A DNA stretch of 64,000 nucleotides from JAJEBT01 sp965221485 (GTDB lineage Bacteria > Pseudomonadota > Alphaproteobacteria > MPNO01 > UBA830): assembly GCA_965221485.1 (NCBI GenBank), contig OZ244893.1:1674001-1738000 (forward strand). Direction: 5' to 3'. The notes under the pieces are model-generated. The model saw nothing but the letters and a program-made list of their open reading frames with translations, had not been told where the DNA came from and searched no databases. Numbering within the stretch: the first letter of the stretch is position 1; every line of letters starts with the position of its first letter. Below, in pieces: positions 9,110 through 17,697 of the stretch. The position numbers and the translations under genes were made by a program.

Positions 9110-10030
9110 CTACTTCTTGGGCAGAAACGCATCGACATTGGTATCGTCAACAATCGCGTGCGCAACGAAAACCTTGCTTTCAAAGGTTTTTCCCTTCAGC
9201 AGAGCGTCCATGGTGTTCACACCCAGGCGTCCCCAAACGACCGGATTGAGAGCCACGGTCATTCCCATACTGCCCCGCTTGACGGCAATCCGTGCCGGCG
9301 GTATGCCGTTCATACCCGTCACGATCACCTTGCCTTTCAGACCGGCCGCCGCTACCGCCTGGGCCGCACCCAGTCCGAGTTCATCGTTGGCGCCGTAGAT
9401 GGCCTTCAGATCAGGATGGGCGACCAGCGCGTCTTCTGCATATTTGAGACCATTCTCGCGGGTCAGCAGCATCTCATGGCGGAACACGATCTCTATACCG
9501 GGATGCTTCGCGATTTCGTCTGTGTAACCCTTGGCAAAATTGATGAATGCCTGGGCACCTGCCGGCCCGGCGAGCATCGCAACCTTGCCCTTGCCGCCGA
9601 TGCGCTTGGCCGTCCAGGCCGCAATGTCACGGCCCACGCGCAATTCGTCCGCGGCTATATGCAGCAGCTGATCCTTGCAGGCTGATCCGCGTGCGATGGA
9701 CATCATGGGGATTCCCGCCCGGCTGGCTGCGGTATAGGCAGAACAGAGTGCCCGCGCGTCAATGGGAGAAATGAGGATTCCATCCACGCCCTTGGCAATC
9801 AGATCATTAATCCCGTTGAGCTGTCTCGCTACGTCCTCTTCAGCATTGACCACAGATATCGTATGGCCGAGCGCTGCTGCGCGTTTTTTCATTCCATCAA
9901 GCATCGCGATATAGAACGGATTGGTATCGGATGCCAGCGCGACACCGATCGTTGCTGCTGTTGCGTTCGCCATCACGGCTCCGATCACAACCGTCATCGC
10001 GGCAGCAGCGGTTATCACACGTTTCATCAT
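9110..10030 (-). CDS. Sugar-type (CUT2/RbsB-like) ABC transporter substrate-binding protein
   Basis: 306-residue periplasmic protein. The ATG at 10030 is chosen because GGAGGAG precedes it and a signal peptide follows at once (cleavage near ATAA, about residue 24). The fold signature is that of ribose-binding-like proteins: IGVALASDTNPFYIAMLDG at the mature start, GIDGILI-type segment (KGVDGILISPIDA), and VYGANDE-like KAIYGANDELGLGA. It is encoded after the permease and ATPase genes of the same operon. CUT2 importers mostly carry sugars, but members also carry other small molecules. Here the flanking ring-cleavage dioxygenase genes suggest an aromatic or N-heterocyclic substrate; that is inference. 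Confidence 0.9.
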   Translation of the reverse strand: MMKRVITAAAAMTVVIGAVMANATAATIGVALASDTNPFYIAMLDGMKKRAAALGHTISVVNAEEDVARQLNGINDLIAKGVDGILISPIDARALCSAYTAASRAGIPMMSIARGSACKDQLLHIAADELRVGRDIAAWTAKRIGGKGKVAMLAGPAGAQAFINFAKGYTDEIAKHPGIEIVFRHEMLLTRENGLKYAEDALVAHPDLKAIYGANDELGLGAAQAVAAAGLKGKVIVTGMNGIPPARIAVKRGSMGMTVALNPVVWGRLGVNTMDALLKGKTFESKVFVAHAIVDDTNVDAFLPKK

Positions 10031-10067
10031 TTGTATTTCTCCTCCGGTTTTGGCAGCGCCGTATCGA

Positions 10068-11024
10068 TCAACGACGCCGCAGGCGGTCTGCAGCAGCTGC
10101 GGCGACAATGACTGCCCCCACTGCAACCTGTTGCCAGTATGAATGCACATTGGCCAAATTCAGCGCATTGGCCAGAACCACCATTATGAAGACTCCGACG
10201 ACAGTCTTGTAGAGCTTGCCTTCGCCACCAAACAGTGACGCCCCGCCAAGTACGACCGCGGCAATGGCAGTCAATTCATAAAATATTCCGGCAGTCGGCT
10301 GGCCCGATTGAAGTCTCGAGCACAGCATGACCCCGCCGACCCCTGCAAGCAGTCCGCACCAGACATAGGCAGAAATCCGCACCCGGACCACCTTGATACC
10401 AGCCAGCCAGGCCGCTTCCGTATTGCCGCCGGTTGCAAAGATACGAAGACCATAGGGGGTTCGGTGCAGCAACCAGTGAAAAACGACAAAGACCACAACC
10501 GGAAACAGCACCAGCCAGGGGATACCAAACAGACGCTCCGTTGCAAAATCGAGGAACAATTGCGGCAGCCCCTCATCCCCGACGATGGGGCGCCCGCCGG
10601 TGATCAGCATGGTCGCTCCGCGAATGGCCACCATCGTACCCAAAGTCGCGATAAACGGATTGACGTCCAGCCGGGTCACAATCAACCCGTTCACCAAACC
10701 AACCGCGGCCCCGGTCAGGATTCCCGCCAATACGCCCGCCGCAATTCCGAACTCGAGCATGACCATGGCCGTGATGCAACCCGAAAGCGCCACCACAGAG
10801 CCGACTGAAAGATCAAACCCTCCGCAGATAATCACGTAGGTCATGCCGATGGCAATAACCGTCATGACGGCACCCTGCATAAGCACATTGTTGATGTTGA
10901 TCGGGGAAAGGAAACGCGACGAAAGCAATGCTGCCACAATGCAGAGCGCGACAAGCGCAATGACCGGAACCTGTTCCCACAGAAAGGCAGCCCTGTTACG
11001 GTTTTCCGAAGCTCCCTCAGCCAT
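10068..11024 (-). CDS. Sugar-type (CUT2/RbsC-like) ABC transporter permease
   Basis: 318-residue integral membrane protein. The ATG at 11024 (MAEGASENRN) lies immediately after the ATPase stop codon, which indicates translational coupling; the longer upstream frame merely overlaps the ATPase gene. It has eight to ten hydrophobic segments and the RbsC-type signatures GMTYVIICGGFDLSVGSV and GLNVNPF-like RLDVNPFIATLGTM. It forms the channel of the importer with the ATPase at 11026 and the binding protein at 9110. Confidence 0.91.
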   Translation of the reverse strand: MAEGASENRNRAAFLWEQVPVIALVALCIVAALLSSRFLSPININNVLMQGAVMTVIAIGMTYVIICGGFDLSVGSVVALSGCITAMVMLEFGIAAGVLAGILTGAAVGLVNGLIVTRLDVNPFIATLGTMVAIRGATMLITGGRPIVGDEGLPQLFLDFATERLFGIPWLVLFPVVVFVVFHWLLHRTPYGLRIFATGGNTEAAWLAGIKVVRVRISAYVWCGLLAGVGGVMLCSRLQSGQPTAGIFYELTAIAAVVLGGASLFGGEGKLYKTVVGVFIMVVLANALNLANVHSYWQQVAVGAVIVAAAAADRLRRR

Positions 11025-11025
11025 T

Positions 11026-12501
11026 CTAGCCACCCAGCGCTTCCCGCAAGGACGCTTCGGAATAACCGCTGCTCCGGGTGAACCGCCCGACAATCCGGCC
11101 CGAGCGCAAAACCTCGATCCGATCTCCGACAGACATAACCTCTCCGATCTCCGATGAAGCAAACAGGATTGCACCCCCGTCAGCTGCGAAGTTCCGCATC
11201 AGGCGATGAACATGGGCCCGTGCACCGACATCGATACCGTGTGTTGGTTCGTCCAAAAGAAGGATACGTGACCACCCGGCCAACCAGCGCCCGAAAATAA
11301 CCTTCTGCTGATTGCCGCCCGACAATTCCCGGACCGGGCGATCCGGGTCGCGGGGCCGAATATCGAGCGTCTCCATAAGTTGGCTTACGAAATCGTTGAC
11401 AGCAGCATTGTCAAGGCCCCAGGCATTGCGAAAACGGTCGAGCGCCGGAAGAACGATGTTTTCCCGCACCGAAAGTCCCATGATGAGACCAAGAGCGCGA
11501 TCACCCGGCACCAGTCCTATTCCGCGGCTGATGGCGACATGCGGAGAACGGAGTGCCGTCCTGTCGCCGTCGATGGAAACGGTTTCGACCCTGTCGGCAG
11601 CACCGTAGCACCGCAGAAGGAGTTCCGTCGTGCCGCTGCCCAGCAATCCGGCAAGGCCAACGATTTCGCCTGCCTGCAGATGAACATCAGGGGTCTCCAG
11701 CAGGCTTTTTCCGGCTGTAATCGAAGCGTTTCCTGCCTCGGATACCTCCAGATCCCGACCTGTCATAAGCGTTGCCATTTCCTGTCTGGTAAATTCACCG
11801 CGAGCCCCGGACGCAACCCGCCGACCATCCCGCAGCACGGTGACCCGGTCGGCGATGCGTTCCACCTCGTCCAGCCGGTGGGATACATAGACCAGTGCGA
11901 CCCCGTCACGTTTGAGGGCGTCGAGAATCCGGAACAACCGTTCCACTTCACGACCCTCAAGGGATGCGGTCGGTTCGTCAAGCACGAGTAAACGGGCTTC
12001 CCGCCCGAGCGCGCGGGCAATCATCACAAGTTGCCGCTCCGCATGACCCAGGCTGCGGACAGGTCGATCGATGTCGAGGTGAACATCGAGGCTGCGCAAC
12101 AGCTCACGAGCCCTTTCGCGCAGCGCCCTCCGGTCCAGCTCGGGAACCAGACCGAAGCGCCTCTTCAGGGGAACGCTTCCCAGCAGCGTATTCTCGGCGA
12201 CCGAAGCTGCCGGAACGTCCCGGATTTCCTGCGGAATCACAACGATTCCGGCCGACAGCGCGTCGGCGGGCGAGGCGAAACGCATGGCGCTGCCATCGAC
12301 CCTGAGTTCGCCACCATCCGCTTGATGAACGCCGCCCAGAATCTTGATCAGCGTGGATTTTCCGGCGCCGTTTTCCCCGATCAGGGCATGACACTCGCCA
12401 CGCCCCAAATCAAGAGAAACGTCATCAAGGGCACGGGTTGCGCGGAACGTCTTGCGGAGCCTGCGCGCCTCTATGAATGGCGTGTCCGCAGATCCTTCCA
12501 T
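11026..12501 (-). CDS. Sugar-type (CUT2/RbsA-like) ABC transporter ATP-binding protein
   Basis: 491 residues with two tandem nucleotide-binding domains, the rule for CUT2 importers. The first domain has Walker A GENGAGKSTL near residue 41, the signature LGHAERQLVMIARAL and Walker B LLVLDEPTA. The second has the signature ELSGGNQQKVIFGRWL and LLLDEPTHGID; its Walker A region is degenerate (GLAGLLGSGTTELL), also normal for the family. It energises uptake through the permease encoded directly downstream. Its start is 33 bases after the stop of the NicX-like gene, so it is read from the same transcript. Confidence 0.93.
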   Translation of the reverse strand: MEGSADTPFIEARRLRKTFRATRALDDVSLDLGRGECHALIGENGAGKSTLIKILGGVHQADGGELRVDGSAMRFASPADALSAGIVVIPQEIRDVPAASVAENTLLGSVPLKRRFGLVPELDRRALRERARELLRSLDVHLDIDRPVRSLGHAERQLVMIARALGREARLLVLDEPTASLEGREVERLFRILDALKRDGVALVYVSHRLDEVERIADRVTVLRDGRRVASGARGEFTRQEMATLMTGRDLEVSEAGNASITAGKSLLETPDVHLQAGEIVGLAGLLGSGTTELLLRCYGAADRVETVSIDGDRTALRSPHVAISRGIGLVPGDRALGLIMGLSVRENIVLPALDRFRNAWGLDNAAVNDFVSQLMETLDIRPRDPDRPVRELSGGNQQKVIFGRWLAGWSRILLLDEPTHGIDVGARAHVHRLMRNFAADGGAILFASSEIGEVMSVGDRIEVLRSGRIVGRFTRSSGYSEASLREALGG

Positions 12502-12534
12502 ATCAAAATACCCGCAAGCCAGACGTTCTTCGTC

Positions 12535-13599
12535 TCAGCGCACCACTGCGGGGACAATCATCCGGTCGTCGACTAGCTGTCCGTCCCTGATGACCACTTC
12601 GTTGTCGAGCGTCACGGTACAGTCGCCCATTGGCACGTCGTAATGGCCCTTGGTCGTGCGTGTTCCTCCACCCTCGCTGTTGGGTCCCGTGGAAAACAGG
12701 AAATTTCCGGGAAACGCGCGGGCTGCGGCGTAGGTCCGGTCAGGATCATCGCCATGCAGCGCCAGGGAATCCCAGCGGGCCTGTGGATTCAACCCCCAGC
12801 CCAAATGCGAGACGAAGTGGCCGTCCCGATCATCGGGTGACGCCTTGTTGTCCTCCAGCCAATGCGACATCAGTCGGGCGTCAAATCCTCCGGATATGGT
12901 GTGGATGCAGCCGTCCTCGATTTCAAGGCGGATCGGGTCCTGTACGTACCGGTTGTAAGGCAGCACCACCATGTCACCCGGCTGGATGACGACGGTGCCG
13001 CGAGCCGATCCCTCGTTGGGAAAGGTGTGGACATGTCCGGCTCCCCAATGATCAAACCGGCCCGGTTCATCGGCAAACCCGTATTGCATCATGGTCGGGT
13101 ATTCGCCGCATTCATAGGTGAAGTCCGTTCCCGCCTTGCTCGTCACATGCACGGTGCGTGTGGCTTCCAGTCTCCGGGCTGCGTGAATGACGGCGTCACG
13201 CAGGCCCGGTGGTGACATCAGCTGTTCCAGATCGTCGGGAGCGTCGATGATCATGAGCACCCGCGTGCCGGCGGCGCGAACCTCCTTCATCCAATTCGTA
13301 AAGAGCGGAATATGCAAACAGACCAGCATGTCTGCTGCACCGAGCGCTTCCAGCGTGCCCTTGCAAGCTCCGATGGTCTCGACACCAACCCGGGTCCAGG
13401 ACGGGATGGCGTTGACACAGAGTTCGTAGATGTCTGCCTCCAGCGCTGATGCCGCTGCAAAGGCCGCTTCGACGTAAACACGCCGCGAACTCAGATCGGA
13501 CAGGAGCGCGACGGTTTCACCTTTCTGGACATTGCAGAGCTGGAATTCTTTCTCGAACAGCGCACCCAGCCGCGCGGTATTGATTTCCTGAACACGCAT
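12535..13599 (-). CDS. NicX-like 2,5-dihydroxypyridine 5,6-dioxygenase (M29 peptidase fold)
   Basis: 354 residues. NicX opens the ring of 2,5-dihydroxypyridine in aerobic nicotinate and nicotine degradation and belongs to the M29 aminopeptidase-like fold. The match rests on segments I recognise from NicX: SKAGTDFTYECGEYP, YGFADEPGRFDHW, SHLGWGLNP, GNFLFSTGPNSEGGG and GHYDVP. The histidines in SHLGWGL and GHYDVP and the aspartate in the latter correspond to the Fe(II) ligands described for NicX. It is the first gene of a five-gene minus-strand set that continues with an ABC importer and a gentisate-type dioxygenase. An AT-rich dyad lies about 150 bases upstream (13749-13772). Substrate identity is inferred; a related hydroxypyridine or an aminopeptidase-like role remains possible. 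Confidence 0.72.
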   Translation of the reverse strand: MRVQEINTARLGALFEKEFQLCNVQKGETVALLSDLSSRRVYVEAAFAAASALEADIYELCVNAIPSWTRVGVETIGACKGTLEALGAADMLVCLHIPLFTNWMKEVRAAGTRVLMIIDAPDDLEQLMSPPGLRDAVIHAARRLEATRTVHVTSKAGTDFTYECGEYPTMMQYGFADEPGRFDHWGAGHVHTFPNEGSARGTVVIQPGDMVVLPYNRYVQDPIRLEIEDGCIHTISGGFDARLMSHWLEDNKASPDDRDGHFVSHLGWGLNPQARWDSLALHGDDPDRTYAAARAFPGNFLFSTGPNSEGGGTRTTKGHYDVPMGDCTVTLDNEVVIRDGQLVDDRMIVPAVVR

Positions 13600-13748
13600 G
13601 GTTCTGGCTCCTCGGCCAATGCTGTGACCCGAAACAACCCTTATACCCGATTACACTTCCAAGATCCCCCGCAGCGTCATGGCCAAAGAAACATCATACC
13701 GCCAGTTCGGCTCTGCCCTGCCGGCGCAGATTTTCGCTAATTCAATAT

Positions 13749-13772
13749 AAAGTATTATAAATCATATACTTT
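13749..13772 (-). promoter_or_regulatory. AT-rich dyad operator with embedded -10-like box
   Basis: AAAGTAT at 13749-13755 is mirrored exactly by ATACTTT at 13766-13772 with a ten-base spacer, in a strongly AT-rich stretch that stands out from its surroundings. On the minus strand a TATAAT sequence falls at 13759-13754, inside the dyad, facing the NicX-like gene about 150 bases away; no good -35 box is seen at the right distance. It fits an operator covering a promoter, for example for a GntR- or LysR-type regulator, but no regulator gene is nearby. Confidence 0.4.
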
Positions 13773-13838
13773 CTTTCACCGACAGTACCTCGCGCTCTTG
13801 GCGTGTCTGCCACCGATGCACTTCAAGGCGCCCTGGTT

Positions 13839-14426
13839 TCAAGCCGGACGTTTATTGTAACGAAGGCATCCCGCTTCATCGCGACCCAACCAGGATGTGA
13901 CCACCGCAAGAACGAGGATGTTCCCAGGCGGCAGTAGCGAATCCTCTCCAAGTGGATCGTGGACCGTTCTGCCGTTACGCGGCCGCACCTCGAGACTGCG
14001 AACAGCCTCGGTACGCTCGATCTGAAAAATGAGCTCCGGGATTTCGAGGGGAGGATCGCGCCGGATAGTGCCCAGCATCCGCGTCAGCCGATCGTCACAG
14101 AGCGGATGGCTCCTGGCCTTTGACGGTGCGATGAATACGAAGCTCACCTGGTCGGGCGCCGCGGGGTCGATTGCCATTTGAAACGCGCCCGGCACCTGTC
14201 GGCTCGCCCTCTGCTTGTAACGCCACTCCGGTGAACTGCGATGGTCCATCGGCGTCTTGAAGTTTGATGTCTGACTGTTGGTCGCGCCATATCAGGAGCC
14301 TTGGCGGGCCGCGTCCTTGCCGATGCAGTAATACGCGTCGTCAGCGTTCAGGTAACAGTGTTCGGGCAGCACCAGGGCGTCGACGCGCGTGAGTCTGTGT
14401 GCAAAGCTGCCGGTGGACATCTTCAT
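13839..14426 (-). pseudogene. Decayed phosphoribosyltransferase-like partner of the DprA-like gene
   Basis: Reading the minus strand from the ATG at 14426 gives one frame to 13839, broken by a single TGA at codon 45 (14294-14292). Before the stop it reads LPEHCYLNADDAYYCIGKDA; after it, YGATNSQTSNFKTPMDHR, then WRYKQRA, PPL, SKAR and CDDRLTRML. These match the type I phosphoribosyltransferase-like family that I know from operons with DprA-like genes. The phosphate-binding region near the end is ruined: after LAVV the expected DD-x-x-TTG loop is missing and the frame ends a few residues later. In another frame the DNA continues as WVAMKRDAF, suggesting a deletion or frameshift. The start overlaps the end of the DprA-like gene, as in an intact pair. 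An ATG at 14249 could still express the 136-residue rear part. Confidence 0.7.
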
Positions 14427-15321
14427 AGTCCCTGACCCGAATAGCGCCTTTTTCGGCGAGCTTCGCCGGCCAGGTCAGCTGCGGATTGCGGAAGCAGCTA
14501 TCGAGAACAAACAGCTTGCGTCCCTGCTGCAGTGCAGCGCGCGCCTGAATCAGCGCTCCCGATGTCTCCCCAGCCTCGACGATGATGGTGGCCTCGGTCA
14601 ATGCGGACATGGTCACGTTGCGCTCCGGGAAAAACCGGCGGTTGTAGCGGTAGTCCTGGGCCTCATAGCGCTTCAGCGGTACCTGACTGACAACGAGGAA
14701 GTGCTCGGCAATGTACCGCTGCAGCCCCGCGTTCTCCCTGGGATAGGAACGAGAGAGTGGTGTCCCGATGACCGCGATGGTCCGGCTATTCTCCTCGATC
14801 GCGGTCTCATGGGCGACGCGATCGACCCCGGCCGCGAGTCCGGAGACGACGGTGAAATCGTCGGCCACAAGCTCGCGCACAAGGCGGCGGGTCCGCGACC
14901 TCCCCTCATGTGACGGCTTTCGGGTCCCCACAACGGAAACCGAGCGGGAGTTGGCCAGGTCCCACCAGCCTCGATAGTAAAGCAGCTCGACTGGATGGGC
15001 AGCATCGCGCAGCTTTTCCGGGTACTCGCCGGCGCCATGAACCCGCACACCAAAACCTTCTATATTGGCCTCGTCGAACCGTTTCTTGACAAAGGCCGCG
15101 CACTCCAGCGCCACGGTATGTGGGACAAAATCCGACGGAACGCTGCCCGGATGGCTGGCAAAGCGCTCGGAAAGAGACCTGAACGTAGTGCGGGGCTCGG
15201 ACCACATTGCTTCATAGGCGCCCATCTCCAGGAACGGAGAGATGGCGCGCTTCTCGAACTCCATACTCGCGAGATTCTGTTCAGGCATCATCACGTTCGC
15301 GCTTGTGTCTGATCCGGACAC
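14341..15321 (-). CDS. DprA/Smf-like protein (SLOG Rossmann fold)
   Basis: 326 residues; an internal ATG pair (MMPEQN, codons 11-12) may be the true start. The central SLOG domain has SVSVVGTRKPSHEGR, VSGLAAGVDRVAH, AVIGTPLSRSYPREN and EAGETSGALIQARAALQ, all features of the DprA/Smf nucleotide- or DNA-binding fold. Canonical DprA, which loads RecA in transformation, is a stand-alone housekeeping gene. This version is instead paired with a phosphoribosyltransferase-like gene that overlaps its 3' end, here in decay. Such pairs are of unknown function; SLOG and phosphoribosyltransferase families have been proposed to work in nucleotide-based conflict systems. The gene itself appears intact. Confidence 0.82.
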   Translation of the reverse strand: MSGSDTSANVMMPEQNLASMEFEKRAISPFLEMGAYEAMWSEPRTTFRSLSERFASHPGSVPSDFVPHTVALECAAFVKKRFDEANIEGFGVRVHGAGEYPEKLRDAAHPVELLYYRGWWDLANSRSVSVVGTRKPSHEGRSRTRRLVRELVADDFTVVSGLAAGVDRVAHETAIEENSRTIAVIGTPLSRSYPRENAGLQRYIAEHFLVVSQVPLKRYEAQDYRYNRRFFPERNVTMSALTEATIIVEAGETSGALIQARAALQQGRKLFVLDSCFRNPQLTWPAKLAEKGAIRVRDYEDVHRQLCTQTHARRRPGAARTLLPER

Positions 15322-16029
15322 GCTTCCGCGTATGTCTGCCCTTTAGCCGCCGAATCGTCCATTCAGTTACACTCATCCATTACGATAGAAAGGGGTACAG
15401 GGTTGTAGAGGGACCCGGCAACCGGAACAGACCCCATAGCGATTGACGAAGCAATGCAATGTTTCTTCTGAAATTTCAGCGGCCCGATACAACACTTCTC
15501 GTCAACAGCAACAAATCAGCCGCGTGGAGACACCGCGTGCCACCCCACATGCAAGGTTCGTAGATCAGGTCTCGCATCCCTGTCGGCCGTAATCGGGGAC
15601 GGATATTCTGGTTTGATCTCGTTACTCCGCATTATGTACCCGCCCCTGGATGTGTGTACAAAGGCATCAGTGCCTCGGCGATTTTCCGGGTACCGCTCGG
15701 CCGGGATGCGCCACCAGGTGGCGTCGTCGAAGTATACGGGGCCGTCTTCACGCCGGAAGCCGCTCAGATCAGTGTTCGCCACACCCGCGAGCGCCCGCCG
15801 CCGGACATCGCTACACATTCGTGGCTTCGTCACACGGTTCGCCTCAGGTGCCGTGGACCCAGCCGGATCGCCGCAGTCCGGACCCGGTCCTTCTTGTCGG
15901 GATTCAATCGACAGCAACGAACGGCCATTCGCTTCTGTTCATTCTATCATCCCCAGCACTGTATTCCTTGCCCAAAGCAGATTCGTGAACGCTGCCATCA
16001 AATGGCGACGCGAGGCTGGCGCCGGCATT
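15322..16029. other. Gene-poor stretch next to the S24 remnant
   Basis: 708 bases without a recognised gene. A 133-codon frame on the minus strand (15917-15516) contains a stretch that looks protein-like (VYFDDATWWRIP), but I recognise no family and see no good ribosome-binding site; it may be a remnant. Open frames on the plus strand across 15613-16320 look like shadows. Confidence 0.35.
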
Positions 16030-16300
16030 TCACAGCTTTCTGAGCATCCAGACCGCCTTTCCGACAAAATCCACATCCTGGGCGAGGCAGCTATCGTGCC
16101 CATATCCCGGGTTGCTGACCGCAGCCCCAAAATCGACACTTCGCCGTCAACGAACAGGGGCCCGACACGCTTGACCACCAGGCCCGTCCCGTTCCGGAGC
16201 CCGAACATCGCGCTGAAAGCGGGGAGACGCCCGCGGTATCGACCAGGCGCTGTTCGCCTTCAGAGACACGGTTCCGTAATCAGAAATCCGGGATCAGCAG
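16030..16300 (-). pseudogene. Remnant of an S24-peptidase (LexA/CI-like) repressor, C-terminal half
   Basis: Piecing three minus-strand frames together gives the C-terminal peptidase domain of a phage-type repressor. Fragments in order: TEPCL (cf. the SMEPTL motif), EGEQRLVDTAGVSP, then MFGLRNGTGLVVKRV with the catalytic-lysine region, VDGEVS, then AVSNPGYG and finally QDVDFVGKAVWMLRKL before a TGA at 16032-16030. In living relatives these form one reading frame. Here at least three frame changes separate them, and the N-terminal helix-turn-helix half is absent, since the double UspA gene begins on the other side. The sequence is therefore a relic, perhaps of a prophage or a defence-island regulator. 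Confidence 0.6.
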
Positions 16301-16306
16301 CGCGTT

Positions 16307-17167
16307 TCAATGCGCCATGAGAACCGGTATTTCGGCCTGCTGCAGGATATGGCGCGTGACGCCACCGAGAACAAGTTCGCGAAGGCGGCTGTGAGAGAAT
16401 GCCCCCATGACCAGCAAATCGGCACTGACCCTTTCCGCCTCCTCCAGCAGGACTTCTCCAACCAGTCTGTGATCGGGCTCGATTTCGGTCACCTCCGCAC
16501 GCACACCATGCCACGACAGGTAACCCGCCATATCCCGAGGTGACGGCCCCTGCTTGGCACCGGTCCTCACGGAAACAATCGTAATCTGTCGGGCCCGGTG
16601 CAAAAACGGCAAGGCGGCAGCGGTTGCACGCGCGGCATTGGGTGTACGGTTCCAGCCGATAACAATGGACTCGCCCACGGAATCGACCATTCCCGGCGCC
16701 GCAATCAGGACCGGGCGCCCTGTTCGGAACAATGCAGCCTCTGCCGACAATTCTCCGACACTGGTGTGATCGGACCTCGTCTGCCCGACAACGACAAGGT
16801 CATAGGCGCCGCCCCGCGTGGCTACGACATCGGAAGCCGCACCGGACGCAACCTCCCAGGATGCTGAAGAGAGGTCTCCCGGAACCGCGTTTTTACGGTA
16901 ATCGATTTTGAGCTTCTCCAGCAGGTCCCGAAACAGTTGATGAGCAAGCGCCTGCTTACGACTGCGCTCCTGCTCGAACTCCTCCGCCATTTGTGACTGG
17001 ACCAGTTCGAACAGTCCGAGAGCGGCAGGCGGCACCATTTCGCTGATTTCTCCGGTGATGAACACGCAGTCGGCGTGACCCTCAAAATCCCTTGCCAGAG
17101 AAAGCCCGGTTTCTATCGCACTTCCATCAAGGGATGCATCCCCAACCGGTACAAGTACAGTCTTCAT
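16307..17167 (-). CDS. Universal stress protein, two UspA domains
   Basis: 286 residues from the ATG at 17167, preceded by GGAGGG; the frame continues upstream but that extension does not look like Usp sequence. Two tandem UspA folds are seen: the first starts MKTVLVPVGDASLDG. The second starts near residue 155 (SIVIGWNRTPNAARA) and ends with LVMGAFSHSRLRELVLGG and ILQQAEIPVLMAH, the ATP-binding G-2x-G-9x-G type segment. Usp proteins help cells withstand starvation and stress through poorly known means. The gene stands alone between the S24 remnant and the second TAXI operon. Confidence 0.9.
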   Translation of the reverse strand: MKTVLVPVGDASLDGSAIETGLSLARDFEGHADCVFITGEISEMVPPAALGLFELVQSQMAEEFEQERSRKQALAHQLFRDLLEKLKIDYRKNAVPGDLSSASWEVASGAASDVVATRGGAYDLVVVGQTRSDHTSVGELSAEAALFRTGRPVLIAAPGMVDSVGESIVIGWNRTPNAARATAAALPFLHRARQITIVSVRTGAKQGPSPRDMAGYLSWHGVRAEVTEIEPDHRLVGEVLLEEAERVSADLLVMGAFSHSRLRELVLGGVTRHILQQAEIPVLMAH

Positions 17168-17697
17168 TCCGGCGCCCTCCAGTTCCGGCCAACTGACCGG
17201 GGGATCATATCCGATAATCCTGCATCCGTCCGTACGAGAGATTGCAGGGTTCTGCGGCTTCTTGCACCTCCGTGATAACGACCAATCCCCAACGACAGCC
17301 AACAGGGCATGGGGCTGGTGTGTTGCAGGCAAGGGAACCCGCCCGACTTTGACCCGGTCCGCAGAACCCTGACCCGTGCAACCTCCAGTCAGACTGCCTG
17401 AAATGCCGCGGGAACGGTTTCGTCACTTCCGACCCCGAGTTCCGGAGAACCGAGTGTTTTCCGGCGAGACACCCCGGCTACCGGCGTCGCCCGGTGCAGG
17501 AGTGAGTCCCTGTTCGAAAGATCCGGGGCGGTCCAGCGTATTTTCCTGCCGCCAGACCGCTGGCCGCGGGCGGGGACGTTCTGAAACTCGACCACAACGT
17601 AACCACCCTGAGCTGACCCGTAATTGACACTTACCGTCGACTGTGGTCTTTTCCCGGCTTCCTCATATCCTATTCATTGGCAGTGGGAGTATTCCCT
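17168..17697. other. Intergenic region upstream of the second TAXI operon
   Basis: 530 bases between divergent genes, so it should hold promoters for both. A TTGACA sequence lies near 17624 in the direction of the TAXI gene but without a convincing -10 box at standard spacing. The TAXI start at 17698 has GGGAG eight bases upstream. No gene was recognised. Confidence 0.4.

Noticed and set aside
8432..9685. 417-codon plus-strand frame across two minus-strand genes
   Set aside because: It spans the gap between the cupin and binding-protein genes and is antisense to both; no recognisable domain.
14292..14294. In-frame TGA in the phosphoribosyltransferase-like gene as recoded Trp or selenocysteine
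   Set aside because: Many genes here end with TGA, so it is a normal stop; the family has no selenocysteine, and the 3' end of the same gene is also damaged.
15613..16320. 235-codon plus-strand frame
   Set aside because: No known motif and it lies opposite the S24 remnant and a protein-like minus-strand frame; likely chance.
16260..16514. 84-codon minus-strand frame ending beside the S24 remnant
   Set aside because: Most of it is out of frame within the double UspA gene; only its last few codons touch the repressor remnant.
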